Assembly (NCBI RefSeq): GCF_030409685.1
Contig: NZ_JAUFQJ010000015.1
Coordinates: 1-64,000 of the forward strand
Source of the DNA: Ferruginibacter paludis
GTDB lineage: Bacteria > Bacteroidota > Bacteroidia > Chitinophagales > Chitinophagaceae
Direction: 5' to 3'
Length of the DNA: 64,000 nucleotides
The notes under the pieces were generated by a model, which saw only the letters and a program-made list of their open reading frames with translations, was not told where the DNA came from and did no database searches. Positions 8,582 through 17,826 of this stretch are shown in pieces (within the stretch, counting starts at the first letter, position 1; each line of letters begins with the position of its first letter). The translations under genes were made by a program, and so were the position numbers.

Positions 8582-9217
8582 ATGCCTTTTAAACATGAGT
8601 TACAAAATATCATTTCAGGAACTGGCAGTACAGCAAAAGAAAATACTATCCAGGCAATCTCCCACTACATTAGAAAAAGCAAAAGAGCAGGTACAGTTGC
8701 TCAAAAAGAAGAGCTCATCAAAGAGCAGGAAGCTGCGCTGATTTTGGATTATGCCGGTAGCAATAATTTTTTTTACACGGGCATAAATCATTCAAGATAT
8801 CTTTCAGAAGGAGCAGAACAAAAGGTATATCTTGATATGGATGATATCCATGTGGTCAAAACAAATGATGCCATTTTTTATCTTACCTGGCAGGATTATT
8901 TTAACAGTCTACAGCTTCACAATTATTTCTTCCCCGCCACATCCTACGAATTGTGTGGATTTATTTATGAGCATGCAAAACTCTTTGCAGTAGTAAAGCA
9001 GCGCTATATCAAGGCTAATGAAAACACCAGTATAGATTCCATTAAAGAATTAATGCGGTTGAATGGTTTCATCAACACCAAAAACGACGATTATTTTAAT
9101 AAGGAACTGGGGATTATACTAGAGGATCTGCATGATGAAAATGTACTTACCTATAACGGTGTTCTATTTTTTATTGATACCGTGTTTTATTTAACAAGGC
9201 AGTTTTATTTGCGCTAA
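8582..9217 (+). CDS. Small kinase-fold protein of the polyvalent-protein kinase type
   Basis: A 211-residue protein without signal peptide. The pattern resembles a reduced protein-kinase/APH fold: a loop GAEQKVYLD near 77-85, Lys93 in HVVKTND as a candidate ATP-binding lysine, a catalytic loop EDLHDENVL at 181-189 (Asp182, His184, Asn187) and FFIDT with Asp199 as the metal-binding Asp. This order is what I know from the kinase domain of phage- and plasmid-borne polyvalent proteins, there usually part of a much larger chain. Here it stands alone between repeat-rich intergenic stretches. Substrate unknown. The fold assignment is by motif only; a decayed fragment of a larger protein is the alternative. 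Confidence 0.6.
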   Translation: MPFKHELQNIISGTGSTAKENTIQAISHYIRKSKRAGTVAQKEELIKEQEAALILDYAGSNNFFYTGINHSRYLSEGAEQKVYLDMDDIHVVKTNDAIFYLTWQDYFNSLQLHNYFFPATSYELCGFIYEHAKLFAVVKQRYIKANENTSIDSIKELMRLNGFINTKNDDYFNKELGIILEDLHDENVLTYNGVLFFIDTVFYLTRQFYLR

Positions 9218-9673
9218 AATTTGAAGAAAGACACAACAACTACTCATGGTTTACCTGTATTATTTTACCCGAGCAGGCTCCCCCAACAAGGACATGAAAT
9301 TGTTACCAACAACGGCCAGAACCCTCCTGAGCATTTTCTGAATGTAGACTCGGGCGGAAGAGCGCCAGCAAGGCTGAAACGTTGTAGTTATTCATCACAT
9401 CCCGATTCAAACATATGAACTGCCAGGACAGAGGCAGGGCACTCGTGTACAGTGGTTTTCCAATTGAGCAATGGGTGGAGAAGTGCGCCTTGTTTCTACG
9501 CTCTTACTTAGTTGCCTTAGTAACAATTTGAATCCGGACGGAGGCCGGCGCCTGATGGGAATAACGAAAATCGATACTGTTTAAATTAGTACATAGCACC
9601 CTGCAAATGACGGGATGCTTTTATACACGTTATGCGTATGTTTTGTAGGGGTAGTTGTAGATGATGTTGAAAA
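9218..9673. other. Intergenic accessory DNA, no gene recognised
   Basis: About 450 bases without a credible coding frame. GCGCCTGATGGG at 9548-9559 is identical to 2538-2549, and both are preceded by CCGG- and GGAC-like words. GTAGACTCGGGCGGAAGA near 9344 resembles the block around 8488. These short similarities suggest remnants of the same dispersed element as at 8409 and 17518, but they are too short for certainty. Confidence 0.35.
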
Positions 9674-9700
9674 CCCTTGCAGGTGTTATTCCTGCAAGGG
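9674..9700 (-). terminator. Rho-independent terminator of the T9SS cargo gene
   Basis: CCCTTGCAGG at 9674-9683 and CCTGCAAGGG at 9691-9700 form a perfect 10-base stem with a 7-base loop. On the minus strand it is followed by TTTTC. It sits 9 bases past the stop of the gene ending at 9710. Confidence 0.75.
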
Positions 9701-9709
9701 TGTTGCTAT

Positions 9710-12178
9710 TTATTTCTTTATTATTTTTTTCGTAATTACTGTTGTGCCATTGCTCAATCGCAGTTCATACACACCGGCTGCTAAAGTGCCTACTGCAACG
9801 GTTTGATTACTACTGCCATCAATATGGTTGAACGTTTTGTTCAACACTTGTTGACCGAACTGGTTGAACAACGTCACGGTGTAACTATCTTCCTCCCAAT
9901 TGCTCAATTGTAATTGAACACTATTGCCTTTGAAGGGGTTTGGATATACCTCCAGCCTGGCGCCTTTACTGTTGAGTTTTACCACTACTATTTTGCTGTA
10001 AGTCACTTCGCCATTTAAGCTGGTGGTTTTAATGCGGTAGTAATTAGCACCGCTTATCGGACTTTGATCGAAGCAATTGTAAGTGTTGCTTGTACCTGGC
10101 TTAGAAGCCGTAGTATTTATTGTGCTAAAATTGGTGCCGTCGGCAGATTTTTCTACTTCATATTGTAACAGGCCATTTTCGCTTTGGGTATTCCACTCTA
10201 CCGCTATACCAACATTTTGCTGGTAAGCTTTTACGTTAGTCAATGTTACCGGTAAAACAGATAAAAAATCCACTGTTATTTTCTGATCCCCTGTACCAAC
10301 CATCCTGAATTTTCCATTATCAACAATAATATCACCGATGGTTGATTTGTCAGTAAGTGTGGTAGTAGTCCAGCTGGTGCCATTGGAAGAATAAACCAGG
10401 TAGGCTTCATACGTAGCAGCATCAATGGCTGTGGCCACAAACTTTCCATTGCTATAAGCAATGGCACCCTCTCCATAAGAGCTGCCAACTATTACGCCAG
10501 CAGGCATATTGCTAATGGTTCCCTTATTGGCATAGGAACTGGTGGTGGTTGGAGTGGCTGTGGAAATAGTGAAAAAACTATAATCTGCAGCTGCACCCAT
10601 AAAATGATACTTGGTGCCATCCCATGTTACATCATTGTATGCATACACATCAAAGCCCAAACCAGTTGGCGTTACGTTTGTCCAGGTAATACCATCAGCA
10701 GACCTCATGATTACACCAGAAGAAGCCGGGTAGTTATTATCTATTCCCAGGGCAAAGAATGCGCCATTCAAATATCGTACTTTAAAGAATGAAACATTTG
10801 CTGTGCTGGCTGTGGTCCAGGTAGTACCATCGGTAGAATATTTCAGGAAATAACTGGAATAGTCTGTTGCATATCCACCCACCACATATTTTGAACCTCC
10901 ATAAGCCATACAGGCAAATACTTCTGCCGGCGTTGCAATAGAAGACCATGTGTTTCCATCAGTAGATGAGATAACAGTTCTATCCCCAACTGCTACAAAC
11001 CTGCTTCCATCATACACCACTCCAAACAATGGCTTTTGTGATGCCAACGATCTGTTTGTCCAGGTATTACTGTTAAAAGTGGTGGAAGAAAAAGCATTGC
11101 CATTGAGACTGATGTAACCTACACCCACATACGTAGTGTTGTTAAAAGCAATGGCATTAAAACTACCATTTGGAAAAGAAAAAACAGTACCGTTTGCAGA
11201 AGTAGCTAAACCTTCATTGCCTGCTATAAAATGTTTTCCATTAAGTACGTAAGCTTTATTGGCAATAAAATTTAATGGATTGCTTTGCAAGGTTAAAGCT
11301 GTTAGTGTGGTGGAAGTAAAAACAGCACCATAAGCGCCCCCATTATAATTACTGAAGCCACACCAATAATAAGTGGTGCCATCATAATAAACAGTATTGA
11401 AATAATTGCTGTTACCAACAGCGCCAGTGGTACTGTTAGGAAAAGTAATGCCCATGGTTGCTGTTATATTTGTCCAGGCAGCTCCATCTGAAGAAGTAAA
11501 CACGTTTGTGCCTGAAGTAAGCAGCACAAACTTGCCATTTACAAATGCCATCTTGTTTAAATTGGTATTTCCAAAAACACCAAAACCACCCACGGTGCTC
11601 CAGCTATTAGAAGCAGCAGTAGTTGACTGATAAGTCATCGGTCCCTGACCAACAGTTGAACCAGCACTGATAATGTACTTTCCTCCTCCATAAGCTATTT
11701 GGTAAAGAAAGTCTGTAGCAGTACCAACACTAACCGTTACGGTTGACCAGGTGGTGCCATTAGCAGAACTTAATACAGTTCTGTTTTGTCCAACTGCATA
11801 AAAAACACTTTGCAGGTATTGTACATCATTTAATGTATTGGTAGTGCCTGATGTTCTTACAGTCCAGGTTATTGCATCCGCAGAGGTAGCAATGTAACCC
11901 GTATTACCAACCACCATAAAAAGGGAGTTGGCAAAAATGATGTTATTAAGCGTTTGCCCTAAAGAAACAGATTTTGTCCATGTGGTTCCGTCTGTTGAAG
12001 TATACACATCACCACTATTGGTAATGGCAGCATACTTACCGGCACCATAAGCAATGCCATAACAAGGAATATTGGCACCTATCGGAAAACCGGTTGTTTT
12101 GGTAATGAGCGGTGCTTGTGCATGTAGTTGGGTAATGCCTAAAAATGCCACCAGGCAAATGGAGAAGAATTGTTTCAT
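9710..12178 (-). CDS. T9SS-exported BNR/sialidase-like repeat protein
   Basis: An 822-residue exported protein. I place the start at 12178 (MKQFFSICLVAFLGITQLHAQ), which gives a clean signal peptide; an upstream in-frame start would add 36 residues with no match. The body is a long series of beta-propeller-like repeats with Asp-box character, for example TSTDGTTWTK, SSANGTTWST and MRSADGITWTN, each followed by a YGGGKY or FVAVG strand. Near 680-745 comes a fibronectin-like segment (LTNVKAYQQNVGIAVEWNT). The end (LEVYPNPFKGN to TVITKKIIKK) is a type A T9SS sorting domain. It should be secreted or attached to the cell surface; ligand unknown. A hairpin terminator follows. Confidence 0.88.
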   Translation of the reverse strand: MKQFFSICLVAFLGITQLHAQAPLITKTTGFPIGANIPCYGIAYGAGKYAAITNSGDVYTSTDGTTWTKSVSLGQTLNNIIFANSLFMVVGNTGYIATSADAITWTVRTSGTTNTLNDVQYLQSVFYAVGQNRTVLSSANGTTWSTVTVSVGTATDFLYQIAYGGGKYIISAGSTVGQGPMTYQSTTAASNSWSTVGGFGVFGNTNLNKMAFVNGKFVLLTSGTNVFTSSDGAAWTNITATMGITFPNSTTGAVGNSNYFNTVYYDGTTYYWCGFSNYNGGAYGAVFTSTTLTALTLQSNPLNFIANKAYVLNGKHFIAGNEGLATSANGTVFSFPNGSFNAIAFNNTTYVGVGYISLNGNAFSSTTFNSNTWTNRSLASQKPLFGVVYDGSRFVAVGDRTVISSTDGNTWSSIATPAEVFACMAYGGSKYVVGGYATDYSSYFLKYSTDGTTWTTASTANVSFFKVRYLNGAFFALGIDNNYPASSGVIMRSADGITWTNVTPTGLGFDVYAYNDVTWDGTKYHFMGAAADYSFFTISTATPTTTSSYANKGTISNMPAGVIVGSSYGEGAIAYSNGKFVATAIDAATYEAYLVYSSNGTSWTTTTLTDKSTIGDIIVDNGKFRMVGTGDQKITVDFLSVLPVTLTNVKAYQQNVGIAVEWNTQSENGLLQYEVEKSADGTNFSTINTTASKPGTSNTYNCFDQSPISGANYYRIKTTSLNGEVTYSKIVVVKLNSKGARLEVYPNPFKGNSVQLQLSNWEEDSYTVTLFNQFGQQVLNKTFNHIDGSSNQTVAVGTLAAGVYELRLSNGTTVITKKIIKK

Positions 12179-12631
12179 TAATGATATTGGTTTTGTATAA
12201 GGTTTAAAATAGTATTCACAAAAGTAGATATTCTTTATTTCTAAAATATCAGCGGGGGCATTTAAAAGTGTCGGAAAAGTTGCCAATCCTGGGTAGTTTT
12301 TTTTCTACTAAAAAAACTTTAAAAAAGGTTGGCAACCAGCTAAAAGGTGACTGCCAACGTAGCAAGGAAGATTTTTTTCATACCGGGGTTGTTATGGTAT
12401 TGCCTTAACGGTTGGCGTTTGCAAATGTTGCGAAAGTTGTACTGTTAACCCATCAATCACTGTTAGTTGAGTGGAAGGTAACGCAACATGCAGCTCCATT
12501 TTTATCCATTCATCCACCCCGGGGAAGAATGCGTTTGAACCGGTGTACCGAAGACACCGCCTCGTCTTCGCCCAACGGGCCGGGTTTGCGCTTGTTCGTT
12601 TGTAAACAGGTGTCACCTCTTAGCTAACGGA
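12179..12631. other. Intergenic region with short hairpins
   Basis: No gene is recognisable in about 450 bases between two minus-strand genes. Visible structures are a 7-base stem CGAAGAC/GTCTTCG (12549-12555 with 12664-equivalent partner at 12564-12570), the adjacent GCCCAACGGGC (12570-12580), and ATGTTGCG (12425-12432) paired with CGCAACAT (12482-12489). The first two may help end transcription of the gene at 12632. None has a clear T-run. Confidence 0.35.
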
Positions 12632-15600
12632 TTACTTCTCAAAATATAATTCCGGCAAAATAATTTTAAACTCTTGTTCAGTATCTTCTTTTTTCCAGTA
12701 TATAATAAAATTGACTTTGACTTGCTTTAAGTGATAGCCTTTTTGCTTTTGTAATTCGATTGTATTGAGAAATTGTTTTGAAAATTTCAAGACTGACTGA
12801 CCTTTTGTTGTCGTACACTCATTGCCGTTTGTTAGCAATGAATCCCCACTTGTTAACTGTGAAATAATATGTTGTCTTGTTATAAAATAGTCTAACCAAA
12901 CATCTTTGAAGGATAAGTGCATTGCCAGCTCACTTGGCGGTAAATGCTCTTCTTTGTCCTCAACTCTCTCCAAATTTTCTGCTGCGAGGTTGTCAAGATA
13001 ATTTCCTGTTAAATGGATTGTAAGGTTTCGTTTTGCTCTCGTAATTGCAACGTACAATTGGCGTTTTTCTTCATCGGTTGTAGGGTTGAAGTTATCAAGC
13101 ATGATAAAAACATTATCAAACTCTTTTCCTTTTGCTTTATGAATTGTAGAAACAAAAATCGTTTCTCCGTTTTCACTGTAGAAATCCTCCAACTTTGATT
13201 CCCTTACGAAAATTTCAAAATCTGATTTATATTTCTTCTTTGAATTACTAAATTCAAATTGTTTGATAAGGTTGTTGCAGACCTCTAACTTTGAACTTGG
13301 CTGAAATTTTTTCCTCATTTCACTTATTGCATCTGCCCAAACATCATCACTGATAACTTTTACATCCTCACCCATGTTGATCTTATTCAGAAGAAAGCGA
13401 ACTTCCAAAAGGTTTTGCAAATTGAATCCATCATTGCTTTGAATCAACCTGGCTTGCATCCCATTTTTCAAAAGTAGACCCGTAACCTGTAAGGCTTCAT
13501 CGTTTGTCTTTGTAAGCACACAAGTGGTTCCTATAAGTTCTGTTGTAAGTATGTCCTGTATTAATGGAGAAATAAGATTTCCATTTTGATAATGAACCAA
13601 CTTTATATTTCCATTGTCGGTTTGTTTTGCAGATATGGGTGTTTCTTTCAAACGGTGGTGAATCTTTTTCACAAATCCGTTTGTAAAGTCGACCAAATTG
13701 CTTTTGCTTCTGTAGTTTTCTATAAGTTCATGTTTGGCTGCTTTTCTTTCTTTCATGAACAGCTCCAGATATTTTGAACTTGCGCCTCTGAATTCGTAAA
13801 TATTCTGATCATCATCTCCTACGGCAATCACTCTCATATCTTCATTCTGTTCCATCAATGTATTAATCAAGGCAAACTCGTCAGCATTCATATCCTGAGC
13901 TTCGTCAATTACCAATACCGTTTTTGTAATTCGATTTGCTTCGACCTCACCGTTCTTAATCTTATCAATAGTGCTTTTCAGGATCGCATCTGACTTTTCC
14001 AGGCTTCCAACCTTGCCCAATAAGTCAAAGCAGTAAGAATGAAAGGTTTTTATTTCAATATAATGAGCGGCGTTACCAATGAGTGAAATTAAACGCTTTT
14101 TAAATTCTGTTGCTGCCGCTCTTGAAAATGTTACCATGAGTAATTGCTCATGCTTAACATCCTCCATCAAGAGCAGTGATGCTAATTTGTGGACCAATAC
14201 CCTTGTTTTCCCACTGCCAGGTCCTGCAACAACTGCCAGGTGTTTTGTGTCATTGTCTTTAATAATTTCTAATTGCGTTAGGGACAATGAACCAAATAAC
14301 TGTTGAAATTTTGCGGGAGTCAAATTTCTTTTGATTTCGTTTTGCCTGCTACCCTTAAAATATTTATTTAGAAATGAAGTGTAGTTTAGTTTAAAATAGT
14401 CGTCTACGAATTGTAATGCCCCTTTGTAATCGCCAATCATTTTTTTTGCATATTCACCAACAATATGAATTTGCTGTACTTTATTTTCGTAAAATTGATT
14501 TAGCTTCTGATAGTCGTCATTCTTATATCTTCTCTTATTATCTTGCTCAACTCTATCAATGGTAAGTCGATTATAAGTAACCAAAAAACCACCTTCAATT
14601 TTTATCGCATCGATTCTTGAAAGATAAAAAAGTGTATCCTCTATATCTTCAATTGAAACCTTAATCTCAAAAAGTCTTGGCTTTTTCTCAAACGCTTCTT
14701 TTAATTCATGAACTGAAAACTCAACCAATATTTCTTCTTTTTCCTTTTCACCTTCTGCAATAGTTAAATCGCTTTTCTCATAGAGATATTCAACAAGAAA
14801 CCTGGCTAATTCATGTCGCTTCTCTAACTTTTGCTTTAATGATTCTTTCGGCTGAACACAAAGAATCACAATGTGATTCTTTGAATGTTGTTCATTATAT
14901 CGTTTTATCCAATTTTTGATTGCCCAAAAATTAATTATAGTCTTTAATCTGTTTGGCGTGACATCTTTACAACCTTTTTGTTCTGCATCTTCATTCAATT
15001 CCTTTATATGAAATGTTGTTTCTTTTTCCTGAATCACCGCCAAAAGGAAATTTTCAATCTGACTAAAGGTTTCTACTATCTTTAATGACCGGTTTATATT
15101 TTCTCCTTTTTTTATAAATGCAGTTAAATCCTTTGCATCTGCTAAAATCTTTTCCTCGCGAAGAAGATTGACAATATTTATTACTTCTTCTTTTACAATT
15201 CCCAAATGGTCAGAGATGTAATCTATTCTTGATTCTGCCGCTTCGTCGTTGGATTGTTTTCTACTTTTACTTGAAAAGAGTTTCTTGATTATCCTGATTC
15301 CTTTTTCTTTTTGCTTTTCCTCAAATCTTTGTGAGGCATTTATTTTATCAATAGCTTCTTGTGCAGTCTTTGAAAGAATACTGTTCGCAAAAATCCGGGG
15401 CATATTTTGCCCTCTTTTTAAATAACCAGCATCTTCCAGGGCTGCTATGGCTGTGGTTACCCTCGTTTCAATTTCTACTACATTGTCATCCCAACCGGCC
15501 TTTCTGGCGATCTCTAATGCTGAATTTGAAACTGAAGAACGAAACCTTGTTATGTCTTTTATTGCTTTCCATACTTGCTGTATTTCTTTTATTGATAGTT

Positions 15601-17431
15601 TCGTTTGGTTTAGCAATATGAAATGTTTGCTTAGATCTTCCTCATTAAACAAAACAAAGCATTCTGCCGTTATGCTCTCGTCACGGCCTGCTCTGCCGGC
15701 TTCCTGAATGTAATTCTCCAATGAATCGGATATGTCAAAATGAATAACCATTCCAACATCTTTTTTATCAACTCCCATTCCGAACGCAGAGGTAGCGACC
15801 ATAATAGGAACTTCACCTTTAATGAATGCATCTTGATTGGCTGTTTTTTCTGTCACATCCATTTTACCGTGATAAGGTTTCGCATTGAAACCATCTTCCG
15901 TCAACCTTTTTGCAAGTGAATAAGCCTTTTTCGTTCTGGAAACATAAATAATAGTTGGACAGTTTTTTTCGTCAATTAAATCTCTGACGGCATTATATTT
16001 ATCTTCCTCATCTCCTTTCTCAAAAACTTTGTATTGCAAGTTTGTTCTTGCAGCATTAGAACTGAAAATTTCTAAATCAAGAGAAAGTTTTTCTTTGAAG
16101 TAAGCACAAATATCTTCAATGACTTTTAGCTTTGCAGTTGCAGTGAAGCAGGAAACAGGAATTGTTTCTTCCAGATTTTTCTTCTCTTGAATTTGTTTGA
16201 TGAAATCACCGATGTATAAATAATCCACCCTAAAATCTTGTCCCCATGATGAAAAGCAGTGAGCTTCGTCAATAACAAATCGAACAATTTTTCTTCCCAG
16301 TAAAAGTCTTTCAATTGTTTTTGAACGCAAAGATTCTGGTGAGATATAAAGCAGCGATGCTGAACCGTCTTCAACTCTTTCAAAGGATTTCCCTTTTTCT
16401 ATAGGGTCGAGCAAACCATTTATTGTAACAGCGTCTGTGATACCAATTTTTTCTAAATTATCAACCTGGTCTTTCATTAAGGATTGCAACGGAGAAATAA
16501 TGACTGTCAAACCTTTTGTTGCGACACCACTCATTAAGGCTGGAACCTGAAATGTAATTGACTTACCGCCACCAGTCGGAAAGACAGCTAAAAGGGATTT
16601 GTTTTCAATGGCTGCTTTAACTGCGTTTTCCTGCAATCGCTCATCCGCGTATTTTCTATAAGAATCAAAACCAAAATAAGTTTTTAGTCCCTTATGTATG
16701 TCTAACGACTGATTACAATATATACAACCACTGAGACACGGTTTGTTTCTCAACTTTATCATTACCCTTTCTATTTCCGGATATGTTTTCAACACCCAGG
16801 GAGGGGTAATTGAATAGCGATTCCGGCAATTTATTAAAACTAAAGTGTAAGCTAATTCAATTGGATTTTTTGAAATTATTTCTGTTAAGTTGGCTTGTTC
16901 ACAAATTTCAGAATGAAATTTTATACGAATTAGTTGTTCAAGATCCTTATTATCACACTTGTATTTAGTGAAAATAAAAAAGGAGCCAAACTCCTTTGTT
17001 TCATTTAAAAGAATATATAAAATTTGTTTGAGTGTTTCGTCTGTTTGATGAAATTCTGCCACTTCTTCGAAGAAAAGATCTCTGGCTTTGATAGAATCGT
17101 TAAGCGGGTTATTGGCATCTTCCGTTTGTAGCTTGTCGTCTTTAAGCAAGGCATGATATGGCCTCCTTGGAAAAAGTAGGGGAGAGAGAAACAGCGTGTC
17201 AATAACATTTGCCGGATTTATGCCTGCATCATGAACAGCTTGCTTAACGTATTTTAAGTCGTGATTGAGAATGTTGTGACCACAAAGGAAATCTGCTCCT
17301 TTTAGAAAATTAGTCAACTCATTTATTGAGTTTGAATGAAGTAGATTGCCATCAGTTTTGACACCTCCGATGTCAAGAATCTTTCCGCTTTTTGGTTCAA
17401 TCTCTGTATCTATGAAAGCAATTGAAAACAT
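12632..17431 (-). CDS. Giant exonuclease-RecQ-UvrD fusion helicase
   Basis: A 1599-residue protein with three enzymatic modules. Residues 1-125 look like a DEDD 3'-5' exonuclease (FIDTE with Asp8/Glu10; GHNILNHDL with Asp58; Asp118). A cysteine group follows (Cys202, Cys232, Cys236, Cys239) that could bind zinc. Residues 250-620 are a RecQ helicase: FPTGGGKS (284-291), VIDEAHCFSSWGQDF (DEAH 388-391) and QEAGRAGRD (576-584). After a winged-helix and linker region, 1045-1490 form a UvrD/Rep SF1 helicase: AGPGSGKT (1069-1076), VIDEAQD (1174-1180), GDDDQNIYEFRGA (1205-1217), then IHKAKGKEFD and VAITRAKRNL. The gene is visibly AT-richer than its neighbours, as is the next gene. A DNA-repair or antiphage role is inferred. 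Confidence 0.85.
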   Translation of the reverse strand: MFSIAFIDTEIEPKSGKILDIGGVKTDGNLLHSNSINELTNFLKGADFLCGHNILNHDLKYVKQAVHDAGINPANVIDTLFLSPLLFPRRPYHALLKDDKLQTEDANNPLNDSIKARDLFFEEVAEFHQTDETLKQILYILLNETKEFGSFFIFTKYKCDNKDLEQLIRIKFHSEICEQANLTEIISKNPIELAYTLVLINCRNRYSITPPWVLKTYPEIERVMIKLRNKPCLSGCIYCNQSLDIHKGLKTYFGFDSYRKYADERLQENAVKAAIENKSLLAVFPTGGGKSITFQVPALMSGVATKGLTVIISPLQSLMKDQVDNLEKIGITDAVTINGLLDPIEKGKSFERVEDGSASLLYISPESLRSKTIERLLLGRKIVRFVIDEAHCFSSWGQDFRVDYLYIGDFIKQIQEKKNLEETIPVSCFTATAKLKVIEDICAYFKEKLSLDLEIFSSNAARTNLQYKVFEKGDEEDKYNAVRDLIDEKNCPTIIYVSRTKKAYSLAKRLTEDGFNAKPYHGKMDVTEKTANQDAFIKGEVPIMVATSAFGMGVDKKDVGMVIHFDISDSLENYIQEAGRAGRDESITAECFVLFNEEDLSKHFILLNQTKLSIKEIQQVWKAIKDITRFRSSVSNSALEIARKAGWDDNVVEIETRVTTAIAALEDAGYLKRGQNMPRIFANSILSKTAQEAIDKINASQRFEEKQKEKGIRIIKKLFSSKSRKQSNDEAAESRIDYISDHLGIVKEEVINIVNLLREEKILADAKDLTAFIKKGENINRSLKIVETFSQIENFLLAVIQEKETTFHIKELNEDAEQKGCKDVTPNRLKTIINFWAIKNWIKRYNEQHSKNHIVILCVQPKESLKQKLEKRHELARFLVEYLYEKSDLTIAEGEKEKEEILVEFSVHELKEAFEKKPRLFEIKVSIEDIEDTLFYLSRIDAIKIEGGFLVTYNRLTIDRVEQDNKRRYKNDDYQKLNQFYENKVQQIHIVGEYAKKMIGDYKGALQFVDDYFKLNYTSFLNKYFKGSRQNEIKRNLTPAKFQQLFGSLSLTQLEIIKDNDTKHLAVVAGPGSGKTRVLVHKLASLLLMEDVKHEQLLMVTFSRAAATEFKKRLISLIGNAAHYIEIKTFHSYCFDLLGKVGSLEKSDAILKSTIDKIKNGEVEANRITKTVLVIDEAQDMNADEFALINTLMEQNEDMRVIAVGDDDQNIYEFRGASSKYLELFMKERKAAKHELIENYRSKSNLVDFTNGFVKKIHHRLKETPISAKQTDNGNIKLVHYQNGNLISPLIQDILTTELIGTTCVLTKTNDEALQVTGLLLKNGMQARLIQSNDGFNLQNLLEVRFLLNKINMGEDVKVISDDVWADAISEMRKKFQPSSKLEVCNNLIKQFEFSNSKKKYKSDFEIFVRESKLEDFYSENGETIFVSTIHKAKGKEFDNVFIMLDNFNPTTDEEKRQLYVAITRAKRNLTIHLTGNYLDNLAAENLERVEDKEEHLPPSELAMHLSFKDVWLDYFITRQHIISQLTSGDSLLTNGNECTTTKGQSVLKFSKQFLNTIELQKQKGYHLKQVKVNFIIYWKKEDTEQEFKIILPELYFEK

Positions 17432-17517
17432 TCGTTAGTTGCTGATTAAGGCTTAGTAAGGCGTTCCTAATGTAATTTAATGAAACAAGCCTGATTTTTG
17501 CGGTGCCTGAGATTTTT

Positions 17518-17740
17518 CTTCGAAGGCAAGTTCTGAACTGGCCATGACATCACCCTGTTTTTGTAGGCCGCAGGACCAGACCTATTGAGATGGCATTTGC
17601 AAATTGCTTCTGAGCAATTATGTGTATTGCGTGTACTCCACGCTGTTAGTCGGTGAGTCCTGCAACTTATGCTGGTTGCAAATTTCAGTAATCTGTGCAG
17701 GGACTCGCCCGGGAAATTTCTGGATGGAGACTAGGAGGGG
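17518..17740 (+). repeat. Dispersed repeat, second copy, between the two helicase genes
   Basis: Bases 17518-17577 match 8409-8469 with the same ends (CTTCGAAGGC and GCCGCAGGACC) and the shared core CTGGCCATGACATC. Bases 17711-17740 match 8471-8500. Here about 130 extra bases separate the blocks; they contain GAGTCCTGCA and TGCAGGGACTC as an imperfect inverted repeat. The whole 395-base gap (17432-17826) has no gene. It is a candidate boundary or scar of mobile DNA. Confidence 0.55.
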
Positions 17741-17826
17741 GAGAGAGGTTTATGTGGTGCAGGTTGCCTTTTTGAGTGGCCTACCTTTAGGTGGCAAATT
17801 TTTTATATAATTTGATAGTTGATTTT

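Noticed and set aside
9221..9418. 65-codon plus-strand frame after the kinase-like gene
   Set aside because: No start context, no recognisable motif, and it lies in repeat-rich intergenic DNA.
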